From NCBI GenBank assembly GCA_004553575.1, contig SFLA01000024.1, positions 1-22,624 of the forward strand: a DNA stretch of 22,624 nt, read 5' to 3'. Below are positions 16,064 to 22,496 of the stretch, piece after piece. The notes beneath the pieces were generated by a model that made no database searches, had not been told where the DNA came from, and saw nothing but the letters and a program-made list of their open reading frames with translations. Origin of the DNA: Clostridiales bacterium (lineage in GTDB: Bacteria; Bacillota; Clostridia; Oscillospirales; CAG-382). Numbering within the stretch: the stretch's first letter is position 1; every line of letters starts with the position of its first letter. The position numbers and the translations under genes are program-made.

Positions 16064-17034
16064 TCGCAAAAGTCCTTCCGACCCAGCAGAAATACTGCGA
16101 GGTGTCGTCCGAATCCGGTCTGCCGTTTACGGAGCTTAAAAAGTTCTTTAAGCTAAGAGGCGATTCGGTTTCGTGCTTTACACCGGATGAGCTTATGAAC
16201 GGCTATGCAGACAGCCGCAGCGGATTCAGTTACGCGCCGCGTGCAGGCGACATAATTGTTCTTATACATTCGGTGCCGGCTTCCAAACCGGTTATAAGGT
16301 GTCTTCGTGCACGGCGGGCCGTAGGTTTGAACGCGCTCGTGAACTTTGTACCCGGTGCGGTTATCGATCCGATACCGCTCGGCGGTGATTATGACAGAGT
16401 ATTTTTCGTGTTGAATCCGGATAAGGATCGCAAGCTGATGGGCAGGCTCGCGTCTTACGGATCGGTTATAGATCGCGTCGGAACCGTCACCCGCAGCGGA
16501 GTTGCCTTTATCGCCGGTGAGGAAGAACCGGAGCAGGTGTTCGCCGAAGAGAACATTCCGGCCGCGGCGGTTATCGAAGGTTCGGACGGGTTTATAAACG
16601 GATACTGCGATGCGTGCAGGACTGCATTCGAGGGAGGGCAGGTCTCGTACAGCGGCGACCTCGGATACGCGGTGGGTGTATTTTCAGCAAGAAATTATAT
16701 GCGATGTGAGCTGCCTGTATCATATACGGGCGCTGCTCCCGGAGATCGGCTTTACGCGGTTAATATCCCGTTGCTCGGCGGATTTCCGGCTCCTGCGTAC
16801 CTTAAAAAGCTGTATAAAAACTATTTTCCGTTCATGCGAAACGGTACCGTAAGAGGCTGCGGTGTGTCTTTCTGCGGAGACATGACTGAGGCTGCCGCAC
16901 GTGCGGCGGGAAGGAATTCGTTTTCGCTCTCCGCCGGGCTTGCGCAGAACGGCGGATTTACGGCGGTGTTCGCGTCACGAACTCCGCTTCGCGGCAGATA
17001 TATAGGCGTTGTAACGGAGTATAATCCGGAATAG
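16060..17034 (+). CDS. Unidentified protein of the mtaB cluster
   Basis: A good gene of 324 codons: AAAGGAG lies 7 nt before the ATG, and the start overlaps the mtaB stop in ATGA. I do not recognise it. It has no signal peptide or transmembrane segment and is probably cytoplasmic. Visible features are VPASKPVIRCLRARRAVGLN (~92-111), a Cys-x2-Cys pair in GYCDACRTAF, GDLGYAVGVFSARNY, a stretch GDRLYAVNIPLLGGFPAPAY (~228-247), and a C-terminal GCGVSFCGDMTEAAARAAGR. A central stretch (DRVFFVLNPDKDRKLMGRL, then SVIDRVGTVTRSGVAFIAG) loosely recalls the end of PurM/HypE/PurL-type domains, but this is weak and I would not annotate from it. Tight coupling to mtaB suggests a related role, perhaps in RNA or cofactor metabolism, as inference only. 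Confidence 0.85.
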   Translation: MIAKVLPTQQKYCEVSSESGLPFTELKKFFKLRGDSVSCFTPDELMNGYADSRSGFSYAPRAGDIIVLIHSVPASKPVIRCLRARRAVGLNALVNFVPGAVIDPIPLGGDYDRVFFVLNPDKDRKLMGRLASYGSVIDRVGTVTRSGVAFIAGEEEPEQVFAEENIPAAAVIEGSDGFINGYCDACRTAFEGGQVSYSGDLGYAVGVFSARNYMRCELPVSYTGAAPGDRLYAVNIPLLGGFPAPAYLKKLYKNYFPFMRNGTVRGCGVSFCGDMTEAAARAAGRNSFSLSAGLAQNGGFTAVFASRTPLRGRYIGVVTEYNPE

Positions 17035-17085
17035 TATAGCCGGACGGGTGCATCCGCCCGTATCGGACCGAAAGAAGGCAGTACT

Positions 17086-17952
17086 ATGTGGATACTGTTT
17101 GCAATAGGCTCCGCATTGTTTGCGGGAGCAACCTCCGTGCTCGCAAAATGCGGTATTAAAAAGACCGATTCTACCGTGGCAACAGCAGTACGCACGGTTG
17201 TGGTGCTTGCAATGTCGTTTGTCATGGTACTTATCGTGGGGTCGCTTGGCGGCATTCGGGATATTTCCGCAAAAGCATGGGTGTTTTTGATTCTGTCCGG
17301 AATTGCCACCGGAGCATCATGGCTGTGTTATTTTCGCGCACTTCAGTTCGGAGACATAAATAAAGTAGTGCCGATTGATAAGTCAAGCACGATTCTTACT
17401 CTTCTTCTTGCGTTCATTGTTCTCGGCGAGCCGATTACGTGGCTTAAAAGCGTCTGCGTAGTGTTGATTGCCGCCGGAACCTATATGATGATCGAAAGAA
17501 AGAAAAACGACGAAAAAAAAGAGACCAGGCGGTCGTGGATCGTATATGCGGTTTTGTCTGCGGTATTTGCCGCACTTACATCAATTCTCGGCAAGATCGG
17601 CATTTCCGGCGTGGAATCCAACCTCGGCACCATGATTCGCACCGCGGTTGTGCTTATTATGTCGTGGCTGATGGTGTTTGTAACGGGTAAGACCTCGAGC
17701 TTGCGCGGGATCTCCGGGAAAGAGCTCGGTTTTATCTGCCTTTCCGGCGTTGCTACCGGCGGCTCGTGGCTCTGCTACTACAAAGCCTTGCGCGACGGGC
17801 TCGCGAGCGTTGTCGTTCCTATAGACAAGCTTAGCATTCTCGTGACAATTGCTTTTTCGTACTTCGTGTTCCGCGAAAAACTGTCGCGAAAAGCGTTGAT
17901 CGGTCTTGTATTGATTGTCGCCGGAACACTTTTGATGCTGGTTAAGGTCTGA
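17086..17952 (+). CDS. EamA/DMT-family transporter
   Basis: The 288-residue membrane protein consists of two EamA repeats (residues ~1-137 and ~149-288) of about five hydrophobic helices each, typical of drug/metabolite transporter exporters. The halves mirror each other: SALFAGATSVLAKCGI against SAVFAALTSILGKIGI, GIATGASWLCYFRALQFG against GVATGGSWLCYYKALRDG, and VVPIDK in both. A charged linker (ERKKNDEKKETRR) separates them. The substrate cannot be predicted. AAGAAGG precedes the ATG. The 51-nt gap to the previous gene contains only a weak hairpin with no T-run, so it is probably the last gene of the cluster and is followed by a terminator. Confidence 0.92.
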   Translation: MWILFAIGSALFAGATSVLAKCGIKKTDSTVATAVRTVVVLAMSFVMVLIVGSLGGIRDISAKAWVFLILSGIATGASWLCYFRALQFGDINKVVPIDKSSTILTLLLAFIVLGEPITWLKSVCVVLIAAGTYMMIERKKNDEKKETRRSWIVYAVLSAVFAALTSILGKIGISGVESNLGTMIRTAVVLIMSWLMVFVTGKTSSLRGISGKELGFICLSGVATGGSWLCYYKALRDGLASVVVPIDKLSILVTIAFSYFVFREKLSRKALIGLVLIVAGTLLMLVKV

Positions 17953-18037
17953 TTCTGTTGATCTTGCTCCGCGGCGGTTCGGTGCGCCGTATCGCTTCAG
18001 AATAATCAGCGGCGTGTATAACGATGAATAAAATGCG

Positions 18038-18071
18038 AGGCGCAAACGGTTAACCGCTTGCGCCTTTATAA
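18038..18071 (+). terminator. Terminator at the end of the alaS-EamA cluster
   Basis: An 8-bp stem (18038-18045 with 18058-18065) is topped, after one mismatch, by a CGG/CCG extension around TTAA, and is followed by TTTATAACTT and a later T-run. On the minus strand the flank is CGCATTTTATT, so it may also stop weakly in that direction between these convergent genes. The rest of the 254-nt gap 17953-18206 shows nothing I recognise. Confidence 0.75.
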
Positions 18072-18206
18072 CTTCGTTTTTTACGCCTGTACCCGGATAT
18101 ACGTTTAGGCGGCACTATTATGTAAGCCTGAATGCTCCGCAAAGCGGCCTGCATGCGTTTGATCCGGAAGTATTTGTCGCGGTACCCGGCAAAGCGAGCG
18201 ACGCGG

Positions 18207-18461
18207 TTACATGCTCTTCATTTTTTCAAGGCAGGAGGTGCAAACAGGTCTCCCGAACAGGTCGGAAACTCCGTCCGTCAATCCGCAGAATATGCACGCC
18301 GATACCAGCTTTTTTATTATAAGCCGCTCGCCGTCTATTTCGTATACCATGCTGTCACCGGTTTCGATATTAAGCGCTTTACGGATTTCCTTCGGTATAA
18401 GAATTCTCCCGAATTCGTCAACCGTCTTGGTTATACTGCGCGAAATCTTGTTTTCTGTCAT
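18207..18461 (-). CDS. AbrB/SpoVT-domain transcription regulator with a four-cysteine tail
   Basis: The 84-residue protein is an AbrB-like transition-state regulator. The swapped-hairpin DNA-binding domain (residues ~8-52) has TKTVDEFGRILIPKEIRKAL and GDSMVYEIDGERLIIKK. The C-terminal part carries two Cys-x2-Cys pairs, Cys56/Cys59 and Cys74/Cys77, 14 residues apart, suggesting a small zinc ribbon. The true start is ATG 18461 with GAGGTG 7 nt before it; the frame is open to 18524 but that part lies upstream of the predicted start site. Such proteins act as dimers or tetramers on many growth-phase promoters. It is transcribed from its own strong promoter (18483-18511). Confidence 0.92.
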   Translation of the reverse strand: MTENKISRSITKTVDEFGRILIPKEIRKALNIETGDSMVYEIDGERLIIKKLVSACIFCGLTDGVSDLFGRPVCTSCLEKMKSM

Positions 18462-18482
18462 TTTTCTCACCTCGGCTTTGAG

Positions 18483-18511
18483 AGTATAACAGAATAAAAG
18501 GCAAAAGTCAA
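18483..18511 (-). promoter_or_regulatory. Sigma-A promoter for the AbrB-family gene
   Basis: On the minus strand TTGACT (18506-18511), a 17-nt spacer and TATACT (18483-18488) preceded by TGT give a strong extended promoter. Its -35 region lies within the terminator hairpin of the upstream HAD gene. Confidence 0.85.
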
Positions 18512-18522
18512 CAGCTTTTGCC
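18495..18522 (-). terminator. Terminator of the HAD gene, overlapping the next promoter
   Basis: A perfect 8-bp inverted repeat, GGCAAAAG/CTTTTGCC (18515-18522 with 18500-18507, loop of seven), is followed on the minus strand by TTTTATT. It begins 17 nt after the HAD stop codon. The TTGACT -35 box of the next gene spans the loop and the start of the second arm. Confidence 0.7.
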
Positions 18523-18539
18523 AAAAAGTGCAGTATTTT

Positions 18540-19322
18540 TTAATTAATATATTGTATAAGGTCGCCAATACCGTTTACGGTTATATCCGGTGTATTCTCG
18601 CCGGAAATATCGGTAAGCTTGGTTTCGCCGCTGAGCACGAGTACCGAAAGCAGTCCGTGATTCTTACCGAGAGCTATATCGGTATACAGGCGGTCTCCCA
18701 CGACCGCGATTTCGCTTTTTGGGATCCCGCTTTGCTCTGCGATTATATCGGCGGTCTCGCGGCAGGGCTTGCCGAAGAAGCGGGGCTTAACACCGGTTGC
18801 GGCGGTTATAAGCGCGGCTATAGCGCCGCTGTCGGGGATATATCCGCCCTCGACCGGGCAGTTATAATCAGGGTGTGTGCAGAAATATTCCGCTCCGCCT
18901 CGTATGAGGTTGCACGCTTTAACAAGTTTATCGTAGGTAAGAGTGGTGTCAAAGCTGCTCACGACAATATCGGCCTCGCTTCCGTCGGTAAGACGGATAC
19001 CGTACTGACGGAACGAGCGCTCGAGAGCGGGAGTGCCTACCAGATATACCGATGCGTTCGTGCGGTGTGTCGTAAGATATTTTGCGGTTACGTCTCCCGC
19101 GGTGAATATTTCGCTTTCATCGGCGTTAAAACCCATACCGGTCAGCCGTTCTATATATATCGAGTGGTCGTTTGACGCATTGTTGGTGAAATACATTATC
19201 TTTTTACCGCTCCGCTTGACCGCCGATACGAATTCGCGAGCGCCCGGTAATACGTTTTTGCCGATATATATCGTGCCGTCCATATCAAGCACAAATAGTT
19301 TTATTTTGTTAAGTCTGTACAT
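18540..19322 (-). CDS. HAD-IIA (NagD-like) phosphatase
   Basis: The 260-residue protein is a haloacid-dehalogenase hydrolase of subfamily IIA. Motif I is FVLDMDGTIYIG with Asp13 as nucleophile and Asp15 as acid/base. Motif II is FTNNAS (Thr46), and the Lys of GFGKP type appears in RFFGKPCRETAD. The acidic motif is VVGDRLYTDIALGKNHG near the C-terminus. The large insert between motifs II and III is the IIA cap. Known members dephosphorylate nucleotides, p-nitrophenyl phosphate or phosphoglycolate-like metabolites; the substrate here is open. GGAGGG lies 7 nt before ATG 19322. It is divergent from the M55 peptidase and has its own promoter and terminator. Confidence 0.93.
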   Translation of the reverse strand: MYRLNKIKLFVLDMDGTIYIGKNVLPGAREFVSAVKRSGKKIMYFTNNASNDHSIYIERLTGMGFNADESEIFTAGDVTAKYLTTHRTNASVYLVGTPALERSFRQYGIRLTDGSEADIVVSSFDTTLTYDKLVKACNLIRGGAEYFCTHPDYNCPVEGGYIPDSGAIAALITAATGVKPRFFGKPCRETADIIAEQSGIPKSEIAVVGDRLYTDIALGKNHGLLSVLVLSGETKLTDISGENTPDITVNGIGDLIQYIN

Positions 19323-19354
19323 TCGGGTACCCTCCGAGGTTATTATGCAACGTA

Positions 19355-19383
19355 ATTATATTACACAGCCGGCAAAAATGCAA
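19355..19383 (-). promoter_or_regulatory. Sigma-A promoter for the HAD gene
   Basis: On the minus strand TTGCAT (19378-19383), a 17-nt spacer and a perfect TATAAT (19355-19360). The leader is about 26 nt. Confidence 0.8.
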
Positions 19384-19391
19384 GCCGCCAC

Positions 19392-19420
19392 TTGAAAATG
19401 TTAACGGAATCGGATATAAT
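19392..19420 (+). promoter_or_regulatory. Sigma-A promoter for the M55 peptidase
   Basis: TTGAAA (19392-19397), a 17-nt spacer and TATAAT (19415-19420). Its -35 box lies 8 nt from the -35 box of the divergent HAD promoter, so the two polymerases probably compete for space. Confidence 0.85.
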
Positions 19421-19453
19421 TACTTAAACAATACGGTATTGGAGGAACCGGTT

Positions 19454-20266
19454 ATGGATATAAGCGGTAAATCGTTTTATATTTCCGTCGATCTCGAGGG
19501 CTGCGCCTGTACTATCGGAACGCCGGGGCAGGGACTTGCTGCCGGAACCGCCGGTTACGAGTTTGCCTGTCTTCAGGGCACTCGTGAGGCGAATGCAGCG
19601 GCAGAAGCGTTGCTTTCGCTCGGCGCCGGCGAGGTGTGGATATGGGACAGCCACGGCACCGGATTCAACCTTCGGTACGACCGGCTCGATTCGCGCTGCC
19701 GCATAGTCTTGGGAGCGGGCAGCAAAAAGCGTTTTCCCGGCATTGACGGCAGTTTCGGCGGGGTTCTGTTTATCGGAGCACACGCACACGACGCTTCCGA
19801 CGCCACACTTTGCCATGTTTATTCCTCCGCTTCATATCAATATCAGAGAATAAACGGAGCAGAGGTCGGCGAGACCGAAATAGACGCGGCGATAGCCGGA
19901 AAGGCGGGGGTACCGGTGCTGCTGGTTTCGTCCGATGACATATGCGTTTCGCAGGCAAAAAACAGTTTTCCCGATGCCGGAACCGTCGTTACAAAGAAGG
20001 CGTTGGCATGGAACAGCTGCATATCTTTGCACCCGGATAAGGTATGCGAGATGATATCCGCCGAGGTGAAGCGGGTATGCGCTCTGCCGCATCCGCCCAA
20101 GCCTTTTACGATATCCGAGCCGTTCGATTACGAGGTGCGGTTCAAGCGTATCGAAGCGGCGCAAAGCTGTTCTCTCCGCAATCCGGACAACACTCCGTTT
20201 TCGCGTCCCGACGCATATACCCGTTGCGGCAGGCTTGCGCGGGTAGAGGACATATTCGAGTTCTGA
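19454..20266 (+). CDS. M55-family D-aminopeptidase (DppA-like)
   Basis: The 270-residue protein matches DppA of the M55 metallopeptidases, which remove N-terminal D-amino acids such as D-Ala from short peptides. The zinc-ligand positions known from the Bacillus enzyme can be traced: Asp13 and Glu15 (SVDLEG), His68 (DSHG), His110 (GAHAHD) and Glu140 (NGAEVGE). His121 lies where DppA has its catalytic histidine. ATG 19454 is chosen, with GGAGGA ending 7 nt before it, rather than the in-frame TTG at 19439. It is a single-gene unit: no dipeptide transporter or other dpp gene adjoins it. A role in recycling D-amino-acid peptides from cell wall is a reasonable guess. Confidence 0.9.
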   Translation: MDISGKSFYISVDLEGCACTIGTPGQGLAAGTAGYEFACLQGTREANAAAEALLSLGAGEVWIWDSHGTGFNLRYDRLDSRCRIVLGAGSKKRFPGIDGSFGGVLFIGAHAHDASDATLCHVYSSASYQYQRINGAEVGETEIDAAIAGKAGVPVLLVSSDDICVSQAKNSFPDAGTVVTKKALAWNSCISLHPDKVCEMISAEVKRVCALPHPPKPFTISEPFDYEVRFKRIEAAQSCSLRNPDNTPFSRPDAYTRCGRLARVEDIFEF

Positions 20267-20280
20267 GCTAAACTGCGCAT

Positions 20281-20326
20281 AAAAATTCTCCCGCCGCCCG
20301 GATACCGGAGCGGCGGGAGATTTTTT
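20281..20326. terminator. Bidirectional terminator between the M55 gene and the mutase
   Basis: An 11-bp stem (20287-20297 with 20310-20320), extended by CCGG/CCGG inside, has TTTTTT on the plus side (20321-20326) and AAAAA on the other (20281-20285). It can terminate both convergent transcripts. Confidence 0.93.
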
Positions 20327-20340
20327 ATTCCGAGGGTTTC

Positions 20341-22020
20341 TCAGAGCAGAACATCAATTCCTGTTTTTACCGCCGCAATCTTTGCGTCGGAATCGGCTTC
20401 GGTCCTGCCGGAAGTCAGTATATAGACTTTAATCTTCGGCTCGGTTCCGGAGGGACGTACAATTACCGTGGTGCCGCAGGAGAGCCTGTATGACAGCATA
20501 TCCGCCTTTGGGAGCCCTGTGGAATCCTTCAAATAGTCGGTAATTCCCATAACTTCGCTGTTACCGATTTTTTTCGGCGGCGAAACGCGCAGCGACTGCA
20601 TTTTCGCCTTCATTTCGTCCATCGGCACGGCACCTCCTATAACACGGGTAATCACCGATTCGCGGTAATAACCGTATTTTTCGTACAGCTCCGAAAGCCT
20701 GTCACACAGCGTTTTTCCGTTGCGCAGGTGGAATGCCGCCATCTCCGCAATGAGCATTGACGCGGCTACCGCATCCTTGTCGCGTACATATCCGCCGGTA
20801 AGATATCCGTAGCTTTCTTCGTAGCCAAGTATAAAGGTGTGCTCGCCGGTGGCGGAAAACTCTTTTATCTTTTCTCCGATATATTTGAAGCCGGTCAGCA
20901 CGTCCGTATGTGCGACGCCTTCGCCGTCGCACACTGCGTCAAACAGCTTGCCTGAAACGACGGATTTTACGGCGCAGGCGTTTTCGGGAAGTGTGCCGCG
21001 GCTTCTTCTGCCGGTTATGATATAGTCGGCAAGCAGCGCTCCGACCTGGTTTCCGGTAAAGGTAACAAACCGCCCCTCGGAGTCGCGCGCACAGATACCC
21101 ACTCGGTCGCAGTCGGGGTCTGTGCCGATAATCAGTTTGCAGTCGGGAACCTCGCGCTCGGAAAGCAATACTGCCTCGTCGAAGCATTCGCGGTTCTCGG
21201 GGTTGGGTACGGCCACGGTGGGGAAATCACCGTCCGGCAAGCTCTGGCTTGGGACGACATGCAGGTCGGTAACACCGGCGCGGCGCAGACACTCCGGCAC
21301 CAGTCGGCAGCCGGCTCCGTGCAGCGGAGTATAAATTATGTGAAGATCGTTTCCGCATTCAGGCAGCGCGGTGCTGTCTATACGGCAGTCGAGTACTGCC
21401 GAAAGAAACTTTTCGTCGGTTTCGCTTCCTATAATAATTATATCACCGTCCGCAACGGCGGCTGAGAACGGCTTGCGTTCCACCGCGAATATATCGCATC
21501 CGGAGATGTAGCGGGACACCTCGGCGGCGTGGTCGGGCGGAAGCTGAGCTCCGTCCTCCCAGTAAACCTTGTACCCGTTGTAGGACGAAGGATTGTGAGA
21601 GGCGGTGATATTGATTCCCGCAATGCAGCCGTACGAAAGCAGAGCGAACGAAAGCTCCGGCGTCGGCCGCAGCGATTCGAAAAAGTATACCCGTATTCCG
21701 TGCCGTGAAAGCACCTCTGCGGCTACCTCGGCAAACAGGCGCGAATTGTGACGCGAATCGTAAGCAATCGCGACGCCGCGCTTTTCTCCGTGTTTGTCCT
21801 CAATGAGACGGGCAAGGCCCTCGGTGGACTGAGCGACGGTGTAAACGTTCATGCGGGCGGTGCCTGCCTGCATTACCGCGCGCAGACCGGCGGTACCGAA
21901 TTCCATCGGGTGTGAAAAACGCGCGTTTATCTCGTCCGGATCTCCGGATATCGCGTTAAGCTCCGCCTTTGCGGCGTCATCAACTGCGGGAGAGGAGAGC
22001 CATCTTTCGAACTCGGTCAT
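20341..22020 (-). CDS. Phospho-sugar mutase (phosphoglucomutase/phosphomannomutase family)
   Basis: The 559-residue enzyme belongs to the alpha-D-phosphohexomutases, which interconvert sugar 1- and 6-phosphates and supply cell-envelope and storage sugars. The four domains show their markers in order: FGTAGLR near residue 41; the phosphoserine loop TASHNPSSYNG (Ser141); the Mg-binding loop GTDPDCDR (Asp301, 303, 305); the sugar-binding loop GYEESYGY (~399-406); and the phosphate-binding loop RPSGTEPK (521-528). Length and motifs fit the PgcA-like long form used in Bacillota. Glucose is the likely sugar, but the motifs do not exclude mannose. AAAGGAATG precedes the ATG. It follows the TSCPD gene by 24 nt, in the same operon. 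Confidence 0.96.
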   Translation of the reverse strand: MTEFERWLSSPAVDDAAKAELNAISGDPDEINARFSHPMEFGTAGLRAVMQAGTARMNVYTVAQSTEGLARLIEDKHGEKRGVAIAYDSRHNSRLFAEVAAEVLSRHGIRVYFFESLRPTPELSFALLSYGCIAGINITASHNPSSYNGYKVYWEDGAQLPPDHAAEVSRYISGCDIFAVERKPFSAAVADGDIIIIGSETDEKFLSAVLDCRIDSTALPECGNDLHIIYTPLHGAGCRLVPECLRRAGVTDLHVVPSQSLPDGDFPTVAVPNPENRECFDEAVLLSEREVPDCKLIIGTDPDCDRVGICARDSEGRFVTFTGNQVGALLADYIITGRRSRGTLPENACAVKSVVSGKLFDAVCDGEGVAHTDVLTGFKYIGEKIKEFSATGEHTFILGYEESYGYLTGGYVRDKDAVAASMLIAEMAAFHLRNGKTLCDRLSELYEKYGYYRESVITRVIGGAVPMDEMKAKMQSLRVSPPKKIGNSEVMGITDYLKDSTGLPKADMLSYRLSCGTTVIVRPSGTEPKIKVYILTSGRTEADSDAKIAAVKTGIDVLL

Positions 22021-22044
22021 TTTATCATTCCTTTCGGCTGCGGT

Positions 22045-22305
22045 TTATTTATCAAGCTCCGCGATCGCCTTCTCGAGCGCTTTTGCAAGCTGGTCGGGGC
22101 AGGAGGTGGACTTTGCTCCGCAGCGTATTCCGCTGCAACGTTCAATAATTTCCTCTGCCTTCATTCCTTCCGCAAGCGCGGCTACTCCCTGAGTGTTTCC
22201 GGGGCATCCGCCGATAAAGGTTATTCCGGTAACTGTATGGTCCGGTGCTATGTCGAACGATACGGAACGGGAGCACACTCCGCTGTTATTATGTGTGAAA
22301 TGCAT
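22045..22305 (-). CDS. TSCPD domain-containing protein (TIGR03905-type)
   Basis: The 86-residue protein is a stand-alone TSCPD domain, named after its own motif (TSCPD at residues 67-71). Conserved cysteines are Cys11 (SGVCSRS), Cys34 (GGCPGNTQG), Cys62 (IRCGAKSTSCP) and Cys69, likely a metal site. The domain also ends some ribonucleotide reductases, but the small free form has no known function that I can name. ATG 22305 with AAAGGAAA before it is the start; the frame is open to 22365 but the extra 20 residues are unlike the family and overlap the promoter region. It heads the operon with the mutase. Confidence 0.9.
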   Translation of the reverse strand: MHFTHNNSGVCSRSVSFDIAPDHTVTGITFIGGCPGNTQGVAALAEGMKAEEIIERCSGIRCGAKSTSCPDQLAKALEKAIAELDK

Positions 22306-22342
22306 TTTCGGTTTCCTTTCAACATCCGGTGTTTTCAGCGGT

Positions 22343-22371
22343 ATTATACCATATTCATCAGTCATTAAGAA
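22343..22371 (-). promoter_or_regulatory. Extended -10 promoter for the TSCPD-mutase operon
   Basis: On the minus strand TATAAT (22343-22348) is preceded by TGG, an extended -10. A weak -35, TTCTTA (22366-22371), lies 17 nt upstream. Confidence 0.7.
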
Positions 22372-22387
22372 GACGGCAGGGCGCGAT

Positions 22388-22432
22388 TTAACAATATTAA
22401 TTATAGATTAACAAAATATTTACATTTAACAA
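22388..22432. repeat. Three direct copies of TTAACAA
   Basis: TTAACAA occurs at 22388-22394, 22408-22414 and 22426-22432, starts 20 and 18 nt apart, about two helical turns each. They lie in an AT-rich stretch between divergent promoters. They may be a regulator site or chance in AT-rich DNA. Confidence 0.35.
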
Positions 22433-22456
22433 CAGCGCCTTTTTTATCGTATTATA

Positions 22457-22485
22457 TTGACTAAAGCGGCTGTGTGTGTTATACT
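22457..22485 (+). promoter_or_regulatory. Strong sigma-A promoter for the right-edge transcript
   Basis: TTGACT (22457-22462), a 17-nt spacer and TATACT (22480-22485) preceded by TGT. The start site should be near 22492. No open frame with a ribosome binding site follows within the window. Confidence 0.75.
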
Positions 22486-22496
22486 ACGCGAGCTTG

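Noticed and set aside
17035..17085. Hairpin between the unknown gene and the EamA gene as a terminator
   Set aside because: The stem is only about 5 bp and no T-run follows, so transcription probably continues.
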